DNA from: Lentzea alba
GTDB lineage: Bacteria; Actinomycetota; Actinomycetes; Mycobacteriales; Pseudonocardiaceae
NCBI RefSeq assembly: GCF_011067745.1
Contig: NZ_JAAMPJ010000007.1
Coordinates: forward strand, 166,591 to 230,590
Reading direction: 5' to 3'
DNA: 64,000 bases
The translations under genes and the position numbers were made by a program. Below, piece by piece: positions 24,899 through 33,533 of this stretch. The stretch's first letter is position 1, and each line of letters begins with the position of its first letter. The notes under the pieces were generated by a model. The model searched no databases, was not told the DNA's origin, and saw only the letters and a list, made by a program, of their open reading frames with translations.

Positions 24899-26298
24899 AC
24901 ACGACCCTGGAGGTCCGCAACCCCGCCACCGGCGAACTGATCACCACCGTGCCCGCCGCCGGCGAAGCCGAAGTCGCGGAGGCCGCCGGACAAGCCGCGA
25001 AGGCGCACGAGAGCGGCGTCTGGTCGCGGCTGCCGCCAAGAGAACGTGCGGCGATCCTCTTGCGGCTGGCCGACCTGATGCACCGCGACGCCGAGCTCCT
25101 GGCCCGCCTGGACAGCGAGGACGCGGGCAAACCGATCACCGAGTGCCGCACCGGCGACGTGCCCGGCGCGATCGAGTCGGTGCGCTGGTTCGCCGAGGCG
25201 GCGGACAAGATGTTCGGCCGCGTCGCACCTACCGGACCCGGCCACCTCGGCGTGATCACCCGCGAACCAGTTGGCGTGGCAGCCGCGATCCTGCCGTGGA
25301 ACTACCCGCTCGCCATGGCCGCGTGGAAGATCGGTCCCGCGCTCGCCGCCGGTAACTGCCTGCTGCTCAAACCCGCGGAGCCGACGCCGCGCTCGGTGCT
25401 GCACGTGGCGCGGCTCGCCACAGAAGCGGGGTTGCCGCAAGGTGTGCTGACGGTGCTGCCGGGGCTCGGTGACATCGCCGGCGCCGCGCTCGCACGGGAT
25501 CCGGTGGTCGGCGCGTTGTCGTTCACGGGTTCCACGGCCACCGGGCGGCACGTCCTCGCCACGGCAGCGCTCACCAACTTCAAGCGCGTGTCGCTGGAGA
25601 TGGGCGGCAAGAGCCCACAGGTGCTGATGCCCGACGCACTCGGGTTCGACGACCTGATCGACAACATGATCGAGGCCGCCTTCCTCACCTCGGGCCAGAA
25701 CTGCACGGCCGGCTCCCGGATCCTGGTGCACCAGGACATCGCGGACGAAGTGACAAAGCGGTTCACCGCCGCAGCACGCGAACTCGTGATCGGCGATCCG
25801 TCCAATCCGGACACCAGGATCGGCCCGTTGATCAGTCATGCCGCGGTTGCCCGTGTCACGCGAGCGGTCGAGGACGCATGGAAGGCGGGCGCGCGTGTGC
25901 ACGCCGTCGAACTACCGGAAGGCCTGCACCCCAACGGCTCCTACTACCCACCGACGGTGCTGATCGACGTTCCGGCCGGGACGGAGCTGCTCACCACCGA
26001 GCTGTTCGGGCCGGTGGTCAGCGTGCAGACCTTCGCCACCGAACAGGAAGCGGTCAGCCTCGCCAACGCCACCGACTACGGCCTCGCCGCCTCGGTGTGG
26101 ACGCGGGACATCGACATTGCGTGGCGGCTGGCGCGCGGGATCCACGCGGGGGTCGTGTCCGTCAACTCCTACAGCGAAGGCGACCTCACCACGCCGTTCG
26201 GCGGCTGGAAGCAGTCGGGGTTCGGCGCCGCGGAGAAGTCCACCACCGCGTTCGACCAGTGGAGCAGGGAGAAGACCGTCTGGATCCGCACCAGGTGA
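24895..26298 (+). CDS. NAD(P)-dependent aldehyde dehydrogenase
   Basis: 467-aa ALDH with intact active site: Asn in PWNYPLAMAAW, Glu in LEMGGKSPQ, Cys270 in SGQNCTAGS and the C-terminal FGGWKQSGFG. It starts at GTG 24895, overlapping the FMO stop, with GAGGAGG just upstream. The sequence class is near betaine-aldehyde/phenylacetaldehyde-type dehydrogenases. It would oxidise the aldehyde released by the upstream oxygenases to an acid. Its stop codon abuts the stop of the convergent AraC-type gene without a spacer. Confidence 0.93.
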   Translation: MNTTLEVRNPATGELITTVPAAGEAEVAEAAGQAAKAHESGVWSRLPPRERAAILLRLADLMHRDAELLARLDSEDAGKPITECRTGDVPGAIESVRWFAEAADKMFGRVAPTGPGHLGVITREPVGVAAAILPWNYPLAMAAWKIGPALAAGNCLLLKPAEPTPRSVLHVARLATEAGLPQGVLTVLPGLGDIAGAALARDPVVGALSFTGSTATGRHVLATAALTNFKRVSLEMGGKSPQVLMPDALGFDDLIDNMIEAAFLTSGQNCTAGSRILVHQDIADEVTKRFTAAARELVIGDPSNPDTRIGPLISHAAVARVTRAVEDAWKAGARVHAVELPEGLHPNGSYYPPTVLIDVPAGTELLTTELFGPVVSVQTFATEQEAVSLANATDYGLAASVWTRDIDIAWRLARGIHAGVVSVNSYSEGDLTTPFGGWKQSGFGAAEKSTTAFDQWSREKTVWIRTR

Positions 26299-27339
26299 TC
26301 AGGAGTGGTGCACCGTGTCGCGCAGTTCGACCGCGGTCATGTCGTGCCAGCGGCGGATCGCCCGTCGCAGTGCGCGGACGTCGGAGAACCCGGCCTGGCG
26401 GGCGATGTCGGTCAGCGTCACGTCCGGGCGGCGCAGCAGCAGTTCGACCCGCTCCCGCCGCACGCCGTCGACGAGTGCCTCGTAGGTCGTCCCGCACTCG
26501 GCGATGCGGCGGCGTAGCGTGCGTTCTCCCGTAGCGTGCCTGCGGGCCTGCTCGGCGAAGGTGGGCACGTCCGGAAGGCTCTGCGCGATCGATATCTCCA
26601 GCACCTCCAACAGGTCCTGCCGGGTGCGCCGGGACGCCAGCTGTTCGTCCAGCAACGTCGTGAGCGACGCGAAGGTGACCGGGTCGCGGCCGGGCATCTC
26701 GGTGCGCACCCACGCGGCGGGGAACGCCAAACCGTTGCGGGCGGCGGAGAAGCGGACCGGGCAGCCGAACAGCTCGTGGTACGGCGCGGGATCGGGCGGG
26801 GCGGCGAAGAGGAAGTCCACGTGGCGTGGGCAGAACTCGGCACCGAGCGCGTGCCGGGTGACCGTGACGACGCTCGCGAACGCCTCCTGGACGAGGAACG
26901 TGCCGACGCCCGCGTCCACCGCCGGATCGGGCTGGTCGGCCCACAGCGTGAAGCCCGCGTCCGCCTGCCCCGCCGACCACACCACCATCGCGCCGGACAG
27001 GTTCTGGAACCGCACACCGGTCTCGACGGCATCGCGCAGCGTGCCGGCCGCCATGAGGGCGAACCCCATCAGGCCCCACGCGGTCGGGTGCTGCCGCGCG
27101 CCCACCCGCAGCCCCAGGTGGTCACTTCCGGTGAGCTGCAGGGCACAGCGGATGACCTCGCTGCCCTGGCGGTAGGACACCCGCAGGTCGGCTGACTGCA
27201 ACATCTGCTCGTCGAGTCCGACGCGGGCCAGCGCCGGCCGCAGATCGGCGCCGAGCTCGTCGGTCACCGCGGTGAGGTACCGCAGGATGTTGGGCGAGAT
27301 CGTCGCGGACGTGCTGCGGCTGGTCGCGTCGGCGGACAT
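26299..27339 (-). CDS. AraC-family regulator (arabinose-binding-domain type)
   Basis: 346-aa regulator with a large N-terminal ligand-binding domain of the AraC_binding_2/OruR type (HLGLRVGARQHPTAWGLMGF) and a C-terminal HTH pair (RTLRRRIAECGTTYEALVDG and DIARQAGFSDVRALRRAIRRW). It is convergent with the P450-FMO-ALDH operon, stop against stop. In this subfamily the regulator commonly activates neighbouring catabolic oxygenase genes, so it likely senses the cluster's substrate (inference). No operator could be identified with confidence. Confidence 0.88.
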   Translation of the reverse strand: MSADATSRSTSATISPNILRYLTAVTDELGADLRPALARVGLDEQMLQSADLRVSYRQGSEVIRCALQLTGSDHLGLRVGARQHPTAWGLMGFALMAAGTLRDAVETGVRFQNLSGAMVVWSAGQADAGFTLWADQPDPAVDAGVGTFLVQEAFASVVTVTRHALGAEFCPRHVDFLFAAPPDPAPYHELFGCPVRFSAARNGLAFPAAWVRTEMPGRDPVTFASLTTLLDEQLASRRTRQDLLEVLEISIAQSLPDVPTFAEQARRHATGERTLRRRIAECGTTYEALVDGVRRERVELLLRRPDVTLTDIARQAGFSDVRALRRAIRRWHDMTAVELRDTVHHS

Positions 27340-27449
27340 CGCACGGGGTCCTTTCTGAGGCAGGACGCCGATGATGCCCTTTCACCCGTTCGCCGTACCA
27401 GTTGAGCCAAGTCTTGAGCGGATTTTCCACAGGCGTCGGACAAAGGGAC

Positions 27450-27498
27450 GTGCGTGCCGAAAACCTCATCCATGCAGGTCAAGCGGCATGGTGATGCT
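27450..27498. repeat. dispersed imperfect repeat, copy 1
   Basis: Begins GTGCGTGCCGAAA and contains GGTCAAGCGGCA followed by GGTGA. The partner at 36203-36250 aligns over the whole length with a one-base gap and a handful of substitutions. Both lie just past the 3' end of a minus-strand gene for a large exported protein. Confidence 0.65.
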
Positions 27499-27640
27499 CA
27501 TGGACGACTCCGCCGAGACGGTCCTGCCGATCTGGGCGGGCTCAGATCAGCGTGCGATCCAGCAGTTCGGCGCGAGGAGTGCGAAGTGGTCGGCGGCCAG
27601 GGTCATCGGCGAGGTCCCTGGCCGGTTGACGCGAATGACG

Positions 27641-27683
27641 AAGCGCACCAGGAGGCCGGACGGTGCGGCTTCCTGGTGCGCTT
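27641..27683 (-). terminator. terminator of the double-GH43 gene
   Basis: A perfect 13-bp stem (AAGCGCACCAGGA / TCCTGGTGCGCTT) whose 17-nt loop contains a further GCCG/CGGC pair. It lies seven bases past the stop codon of the minus-strand GH43 gene. Confidence 0.85.
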
Positions 27684-27689
27684 GCCGGG

Positions 27690-30600
27690 TCAGCGGGTGA
27701 CGCTTTGGAGCGTGGGCACGACTTTGGCCATGGTGCCGTCCGCGTTGAACCGGAGGCGGTCGATGGTCACCTCACGGTGTGTGCCGTCGCCGCCCGGGAT
27801 GGCGAAGCGGTGGTAGGCGATGTACCAGTCGTCGGTTCCCGGCGCTTGGACGATGCTGTGATGCCCGGTGCCGAGGATGCCGAGTGACGGGTCCTTCTCC
27901 AGGACGACACCGCGGTTGACCAGGCCGTCGAGCATGGGCCCGGTGACCGTGGCGTAGCCGACCCGGTAGTTCTCGCTGCCGGTGTCGTCGATGGACCAGG
28001 TGAGGTGGTAGGTGCCACCGCGCTTGGTCATGAACAGTCCCTCGCGGAAGCCGTCCAGCCCGGTCACGTGCTTGATCTTCGTCGCGTCGAACGACGTCAT
28101 GTCCGCGTTCAGCGGCACCACGTACGCTTCGCCGTTGCCCCAGTACAGGTAGCTCTGGCCGTTGTCGTCGGTGAAGACGGCCGGGTCGATGGCCTGGCCT
28201 CCGTTGGGGTTCGACGCGATCAGAGGTTTGCCGAGCACGTCGGTGAACGGGCCGGTGGGCGAGTCGGCCACCGCCACGCCGATCTTGGCGTCGGCGCAGA
28301 AGTAGAAGTAGTACTTGCCGTTCTTCTGCGCGATCGTCGGTGCCCAGGCCCGGCTGTCCGCCCACGACACTCCCGGCCCGAGGTCGAGGATCTTCTCGTG
28401 CTTCGTCCAGTTCACGAGATCCTTGCTGGACCAGGCGTTGAAGGACGTGCTCGACCAGCCTGGGAAGCCGTCGGTCGTGGCGTAGATGTAGTAGGTGTCG
28501 CCGAACCGGACGATGTTCGGATCCGCGTTGTAGCCAGGAAGGGCCGGGCTGTTCATGACGGCCGCGCGCACCGTCCAGGTGCGCTTGCTCCGGTCGGCTC
28601 CGGTGACCGTGTAGGTGACGGGCTTGGTGAAGTCCTGCCGCGATCCGTTGCGGGGCGACACCTTCGCGTCCTCCGCGACCTCGAGTCGAGGTGCCAGGCG
28701 ACGCAGGTCCGTGCCGGGTTTCACGGGCAGGAGGATCGTGCCGGCCTGGCTGTCGACGACCGCCGGAACCTTCAGCGCGTCCAGGCTCACCGACGTGACG
28801 GCCGTCTCGTTGCCCGGCAGCTCCAGCACTTCCGACGTGGTGAGACCGCGGTTCCACACGGTGAAGCGGCTCATCTTGCCCTTGAAGTACTTGTCCGCGC
28901 CGTAGGCGGAGCGGCCGATGTAGTTCGACGTCGTGATGCCGCTGCCCAGATCACCCGGTTTCGTCGTGACACCGTCCACATGGGCCACCTCGACCCCGTT
29001 GTCGTACAAGCGTCCTGTCCCACCGGCCAGCGTGTAGGTCAACGTGTGCCAGGTTCCTCGGGCGAGGTTGCGCCCGCTGTTGGCGTTCTGCTCGGTCGAC
29101 CAGTTGCCGGGCGCGATGGCCGCCCGGTAACTGTCCCCGCTGGCGAAGAGGTAGCCGTCACCCGCGCCGTTCGTGCTGTTGCCGAGGTTGAACAGGAAGT
29201 ACGGCGTCTGCTGGCCGGGATCCACCCACACCCGTGCCGACACCGTGATCGCGTCGAGCCCGGTCATGAGGTTGTTCGGCAGGTGCACGTAACCGTCGGT
29301 ACCGCCGAAGGCGAGGCCGTCCGACGAGCGGGTGACGTCACCGTGCAGCACGCCGTTGCGTGCTTTGCCGGAGCCGTCCGTGACCGTCGTGCCGGAGCCG
29401 CCGGTGAGGTCGTAGTCGGCGACGACGCCGTTCCTGTTGGCGGTCACCGGCAGCGGGCCCTTGCGCAGCCGCTCGAGCTCGGCCTTGGTCACCGGCAGGA
29501 CGGTGCCGTGCCGCGGGGCGCGCGGCAGTGAGTACTCCGCCGGGATCTGCCAGTTCGGGTTCTCCAGCGAGTCAGTGACGAACGGGATGTAGCCGCGGTT
29601 CGGCGTCTCGTCCATGAAAGCGTAGAACTTCTTGCCGTCGTTGGACTTGAACAACGTCGGGCCCTCGACCCAGTCCGTGCCGAGGGGCGTACGGATGCAG
29701 TCGTCGACCAGTTCCCAGTTGCGCGGTTTCGTGGTCGGCAGGTCCACGGCGCGCAGGTCCTTCGAACGCTCGAGCACGATGTCGCGCGTGCACTTGCCGA
29801 TGACCTTCTCGTCGGTCGTGAGGCGGTAGTAGTAGTCGCCGTCCTTGATGACGGTGGCGTCGATGACGCCCTGGCCGGGGTCGTTCCAGACCTTCGGCTC
29901 GGTGAACGTCCGGAAGTCGCGGGTGGTCGAGTAGTACATCCGCGCGTGCGACCAGTTGTTGTGGTCCGGGTCGTCGGCCGCGAACGGGATGCTCGCCCAG
30001 TAGACGACGTAGGCGCCGATGGCCGGGTCGTAGGTCGCCTCCGGTGCCCACGTCATGCCTGCCGTGTCGGGCGAGACGCGCACGTGCCGCTGCTCCGACC
30101 AGGTCACGAGGTCGGTGGACTCCCAGATCTCCAGGTACTTGCTGCCGTGCTGCTGGGCCGCTCCCCACCCACGTCCATCGTTGATCTGCAGGTCGGTCGC
30201 GACGAGGTAGAACTTGTCGCCTTCCGGGCTGCGGATGATGAACGGGTCACGCACCCCGGTCTCGCCGTACTGCGACTTCAGCACGGGCCGGCCGCCGTTG
30301 AGCTCGTCCCAGTGCAACGGGTCGTTGCCCCGGCTCACCGCGAAGTGCACCTGCTCGGTGTCCTGCGTCGCCTCACCCGTGAAGTACGCGAACGCGTAGC
30401 CTTCCCGCGCTTCCTGTTTGGGCAGTGGCAGCACCGTGAGGATGAAGTCACGGACGCTGCTCGCCTTCCCCTTGGTCGCGCGGACGCTCAGATGTGCCTT
30501 GCGGGGCTTGGAACCGTACGGCGGCCGCGTCACCACACCGTCCGCGGTAACGACGCGCTTGTCGTCGCTGCGCCAGGTGAACGTGACATCGCCCGCGCCC

Positions 30601-31703
30601 TTCGCCGGCAGCGTGATGTTGCCCCGGACCGCGTCCTGGTCCCAGATCACGATGTCCTTCAAGGCGTTCCGGACCTTCTGCCGGTCGGTGATGTCCGCGA
30701 TCACCGTCACGGTGAACGTGCGGGTGGCGGAGAACCCGGCGTAGCTGACGGTCGCGGTCAGCGTCACCGTCGCGTTGCCCGAGCCCGGCGCGGGCCGGGT
30801 GACCACACCGGTCGCCGACACCACGGCCGGGTTGCTGGAGGACCAGGTGATCGTGGAGCCGCCCGCGGCTTTCGCCGGCAGGGTGAGGTTCCCGGTCACG
30901 GCGGACGTGTCACCGAGACTGAGCGCGGCGGCGTCGGCGGCGGCACGGCCGGCGGCGGTCCGCTCGCCGAGTGCGTTCGCTTCCGCCGCCGTCACGGCAC
31001 GGCCGTAGACGCGGAAGTCGCGGACCTGACCCTTGAGGTACTTGTCCGCGCTGTACACCGAACGACCGAGGTAGTTGGCGGTCGTGGTGCCGCCGCCGAT
31101 CGATCCCGGAGTGATCGTCACGTCGGTCTTGCGAGCCACCTCGATGCCGTCCTCGTACAGCACGGCGACACCACCGGCGAGCGTGTACGTGAGCGTGCGC
31201 CAGCTGCCACGCGCGAGGTTGCGGTTGGTGGAGACCGTTTGTTCGGTGGACCAGTTGCCGGAGGCGATCGACGTGCGATACCCGTCACCGGTGGTGAACA
31301 GGTAGCCGTTCCCGGCGCCGTTCAGCGTGTTTCCCAGACCCCAGACGAAATAGGGGGTGCCCTGGTCGGCGGCGACGTTCACCTGGACGGACACGGTGAT
31401 GTCCGTGAGCCCGCGCATGATGTGGTCAGGCAGGCGGACGTGACCGTTCGAGCCGCCGAGGCTCAGCGAACCGCCCTGCCAGACAGCGTCACCGCTCAGC
31501 GTGCCGTCTCTGCCGTTGCCGGACGTGTCGACAACGGTGGTGCCGGAACTCTGGGCGAGGTCGTAGCGGACGACCAGTCCTTCGTCGAGCGTCGTGGCCG
31601 CACCGGCGGCGGGCGTGACGCTCATTGATGACGCCGTGAGGGCTGCAACGCCGAGAATCGCCGTTAATGACCGGCGCCAGATTGTCGAACGATTCGACCG
31701 CAT
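27690..31703 (-). CDS. secreted double-GH43, double-LamG glycosidase
   Basis: 1337-aa exported multidomain enzyme. Order: signal peptide (1-35), LamG/concanavalin-like domain (about 40-240), two Ig-like repeats (about 250-430), GH43 module A (about 440-765; RDPFII, TWAPEATYD, WVEGPTLF), LamG 2 (about 770-975), a short Ig-like segment, GH43 module B (about 1050-1337; NADPNIVRFGDTYYIYATTD, AIDPAVFTDD, REGLFM). Each module shows the three acidic blocks of the five-bladed propeller. GGAGGG precedes ATG 31703. Substrates of GH43 are arabinan, xylan or related furanosides. LacI-type operators lie upstream. The two LamG domains are clear internal duplicates (NGHVRLPDHIMRGL against DGYVHLPNNLMTGL). 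Confidence 0.93.
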   Translation of the reverse strand: MRSNRSTIWRRSLTAILGVAALTASSMSVTPAAGAATTLDEGLVVRYDLAQSSGTTVVDTSGNGRDGTLSGDAVWQGGSLSLGGSNGHVRLPDHIMRGLTDITVSVQVNVAADQGTPYFVWGLGNTLNGAGNGYLFTTGDGYRTSIASGNWSTEQTVSTNRNLARGSWRTLTYTLAGGVAVLYEDGIEVARKTDVTITPGSIGGGTTTANYLGRSVYSADKYLKGQVRDFRVYGRAVTAAEANALGERTAAGRAAADAAALSLGDTSAVTGNLTLPAKAAGGSTITWSSSNPAVVSATGVVTRPAPGSGNATVTLTATVSYAGFSATRTFTVTVIADITDRQKVRNALKDIVIWDQDAVRGNITLPAKGAGDVTFTWRSDDKRVVTADGVVTRPPYGSKPRKAHLSVRATKGKASSVRDFILTVLPLPKQEAREGYAFAYFTGEATQDTEQVHFAVSRGNDPLHWDELNGGRPVLKSQYGETGVRDPFIIRSPEGDKFYLVATDLQINDGRGWGAAQQHGSKYLEIWESTDLVTWSEQRHVRVSPDTAGMTWAPEATYDPAIGAYVVYWASIPFAADDPDHNNWSHARMYYSTTRDFRTFTEPKVWNDPGQGVIDATVIKDGDYYYRLTTDEKVIGKCTRDIVLERSKDLRAVDLPTTKPRNWELVDDCIRTPLGTDWVEGPTLFKSNDGKKFYAFMDETPNRGYIPFVTDSLENPNWQIPAEYSLPRAPRHGTVLPVTKAELERLRKGPLPVTANRNGVVADYDLTGGSGTTVTDGSGKARNGVLHGDVTRSSDGLAFGGTDGYVHLPNNLMTGLDAITVSARVWVDPGQQTPYFLFNLGNSTNGAGDGYLFASGDSYRAAIAPGNWSTEQNANSGRNLARGTWHTLTYTLAGGTGRLYDNGVEVAHVDGVTTKPGDLGSGITTSNYIGRSAYGADKYFKGKMSRFTVWNRGLTTSEVLELPGNETAVTSVSLDALKVPAVVDSQAGTILLPVKPGTDLRRLAPRLEVAEDAKVSPRNGSRQDFTKPVTYTVTGADRSKRTWTVRAAVMNSPALPGYNADPNIVRFGDTYYIYATTDGFPGWSSTSFNAWSSKDLVNWTKHEKILDLGPGVSWADSRAWAPTIAQKNGKYYFYFCADAKIGVAVADSPTGPFTDVLGKPLIASNPNGGQAIDPAVFTDDNGQSYLYWGNGEAYVVPLNADMTSFDATKIKHVTGLDGFREGLFMTKRGGTYHLTWSIDDTGSENYRVGYATVTGPMLDGLVNRGVVLEKDPSLGILGTGHHSIVQAPGTDDWYIAYHRFAIPGGDGTHREVTIDRLRFNADGTMAKVVPTLQSVTR

Positions 31704-31731
31704 TCAGCCCTCCGCGAACCATTTTGAGATG

Positions 31732-31741
31732 AGCGTTAACA
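31732..31741. promoter_or_regulatory. partial LacI-type operator (AGCGTTAACA)
   Basis: The same 10-mer as the right part of the operator at 31834-31847, 106 bp away, and 28 bp upstream of the double-GH43 start codon. The left arm is not conserved, so this is at best an auxiliary half-site. Confidence 0.45.
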
Positions 31742-31833
31742 AGACTGCACTGAAGGTCAGCTACTGCGGGATCCCGCACAGACAGGGGACCAACAGCGTG
31801 GTGACTCGAACGCGCCAGAGCGGCAGACAGCCA

Positions 31834-31847
31834 TGTTAGCGTTAACA
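31834..31847. promoter_or_regulatory. LacI-family operator TGTTAGCGTTAACA
   Basis: A near-perfect palindrome of the type used by actinobacterial LacI regulators of sugar polymer genes (consensus-like TGTTAGCGCTAACA). It lies about 130 bp upstream of the double-GH43 gene. A LacI regulator is encoded 3 kb away at 35084. Confidence 0.65.
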
Positions 31848-32237
31848 ATTGGAGTCAAAAGAAAGCGGTGCACAGATGTCCCCTTCGCGTCGTCGCGACA
31901 CCAGGCAGCCACCTGGACACCGTCCCGGCCCGCTCACCGTGAGCGCCACTCACGCAGGCCGTGGAAATTGCCCCAGATGATGAGGTCTCCGCCGCTGAAC
32001 CGTCAAGAGATCGCCGGCTCTGGGACTGTTTCTCGCACACTCGCCCTGCTCCCCCGTCCGCTTCGGGGATGCAGCCGCGCCGACCGCGGCCTGGCAGCGG
32101 TCGACCCGGATCGTCTTGGCGGCGACGTACCCGTGTGCCGCTCGAAAGTCGTCGCCGCAGCTCACGCGACCCATGTCGCACCGCCTGGTCGGACGCGCGC
32201 TCAGTCGCGCTGGTGAGTACGAAGCCTCACGCCATCA
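31848..32237. other. intergenic, no supportable gene
   Basis: 390 bp between the operator region and the broken small-protein remnant. Open frames here are Arg/Pro-rich and not protein-like. No RNA gene, repeat or terminator was noticed. Confidence 0.3.
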
Positions 32238-32530
32238 CCTCCATGCGACCCGCAGCTTCCCGCTCGCCCGGTCGGATGCCTGGGTGAACGGGAGAATCCG
32301 GACGGGGGCGAGGTTCTGCGGAGCGTGCGCGACCTCGCCCGCGGCGTCATGGCACGCTTCGAGCTCGTTGTCACTGGCGGTGCCGCGCGTGTCCGGGCAG
32401 CGGGCGGGCGACGATGCGGACACCGTCCCCGGATCGTCCTGCGGCGTTGATGACGGCGGTGGCACCGACGGCCGGCACGGCGAGAACCACGACGGTGACG
32501 ATGATCAGAGCCTTGCGGCTCAGACGGGTC
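32238..32530 (-). pseudogene. broken small exported protein downstream of the SnoaL lipoprotein
   Basis: Right after the lipoprotein stop lies a strong AGGAGGAAAG, followed by a frame reading LSRKALIIVTVVVLAVPAVG, then AVINAAG: a clear signal anchor, but without ATG/GTG at the expected place (only CTG or GTC). Plausible sequence continues in another frame (EACHDAAGEVAHAPQNL, ending LRVAWR at about 32238). A start loss plus a frameshift, or a sequencing error, would explain it. The intact form would be a secreted protein of about 95 residues in an operon with the lipoprotein. Confidence 0.45.
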
Positions 32531-32542
32531 TTTCCTCCTGGG

Positions 32543-33427
32543 CTACTGCTGGCCGTCGGCGACGACGTCCCAGTGCTCAATGATTTTTCCGTCGACCACG
32601 CGGAAGATGTCCACGACGACGTAGTCGGAGCTGGAGACCCACACCAGGTCACCGTCGGCGAGGGTGTGGCCGAACTGGGTGCGGCCGCTTCCGGTGGTTG
32701 CGCTGGGGGTGCCGCTGGGCGGGGTGACGCCCTGCTGCTGCATGAACTGCTTGAGCGGGTCCGTTCCGTTCGCCGCCACCGGGTTGTGCTGGTAGTACCT
32801 CGGATCCCAGCTGGTGTCGATCACGGCCGCGTCACCGTCGGAGAGCTTGCGGTAGGCCTCGACCGCGAACTGGTGGTTCTTCTCCTCCTGCTCCTCCGAC
32901 GGGGTCGGCGTCCCGTTCGGGTACCGGTACTGGTCGCTGAACAGGGAGTTGCCGCTGGCCGTCGTCGCCGGCACGGTCTGCGTGATGCTCCAGTGCTCGA
33001 CCAGCTTGCCGTTGCCGACCCGGTACAGGTCGATCTTGGCCTCGCCGGTCGCCTCGTTCGCAGGGGTGGCCGACGCGTGCCAGTGCACGGCCACCAGGTC
33101 GCGGTCGGCGGCCGTGCGCTTGACGGTCGCCACCGCGCCGGGAATCTTCGTCTTGAGGTCCTGGAACTGCTTGACCTGTCCGTCGGCTCCGCCGGGCACC
33201 GACTTGTCGTGCTGCACGTAGTCCGCTCCGACGAGCTCCCTCACCACGTCGGTCTTGCCCTGGTTGAACGCCTCCGAGTACAGGCGCAGGACGAGCGTCT
33301 TGTTCTGCTCCTCGGACACTGACGACGAGCCGGCCGCGGGGGCAGTGCCGGTGCCGGACGCGCCGCTGCACGCGGTCGTGAAGAAGGCCACGGCAGCGAG
33401 CCAGGGCAGGGTCTTCCGGTATCCCAT
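32543..33427 (-). CDS. lipoprotein with two SnoaL-like domains
   Basis: 294-aa exported lipoprotein. The lipobox TTAC places the lipidated Cys at residue 20; a Gly/Ser/Ala linker follows. Two NTF2/SnoaL folds are in tandem: domain 1 (about 40-160; NKTLVLRLYSEAFNQGKTD, GADYVQHD, VAVHWHA, IDLYRVGNGKLVEHW) and domain 2 (about 180-294; YRKLSDGDAAVIDTSWD, YYQHNP, VDIFRVVDGKIIEHWDVV). AGGAGA precedes the ATG. It is 106 bp downstream of the ferric-reductase-like gene on the same strand and may be its extracytoplasmic partner. The ligand is unknown. Confidence 0.87.
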   Translation of the reverse strand: MGYRKTLPWLAAVAFFTTACSGASGTGTAPAAGSSSVSEEQNKTLVLRLYSEAFNQGKTDVVRELVGADYVQHDKSVPGGADGQVKQFQDLKTKIPGAVATVKRTAADRDLVAVHWHASATPANEATGEAKIDLYRVGNGKLVEHWSITQTVPATTASGNSLFSDQYRYPNGTPTPSEEQEEKNHQFAVEAYRKLSDGDAAVIDTSWDPRYYQHNPVAANGTDPLKQFMQQQGVTPPSGTPSATTGSGRTQFGHTLADGDLVWVSSSDYVVVDIFRVVDGKIIEHWDVVADGQQ

Positions 33428-33533
33428 TCGAGTCTCCTGTGTACGGTCGGAAACGGACTTCGTTGGTATTGCTCGGCATCTGGCGGCTGGTGGCGGGGCT
33501 GCCCGACCTCTGAAGATCGCCTGTCTCCGCTCG

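Larger units (their letters stand above)
27340..27689. other. intergenic with dispersed repeat copy 1 and a terminator
   Basis: 350 bp between the AraC-type gene start and the end of the double-GH43 gene. It contains the promoter of the regulator (right of 27340), a 49-bp sequence repeated at 36203 (27450-27498) and a terminator hairpin (27641-27683). No gene is supported. Confidence 0.45.
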
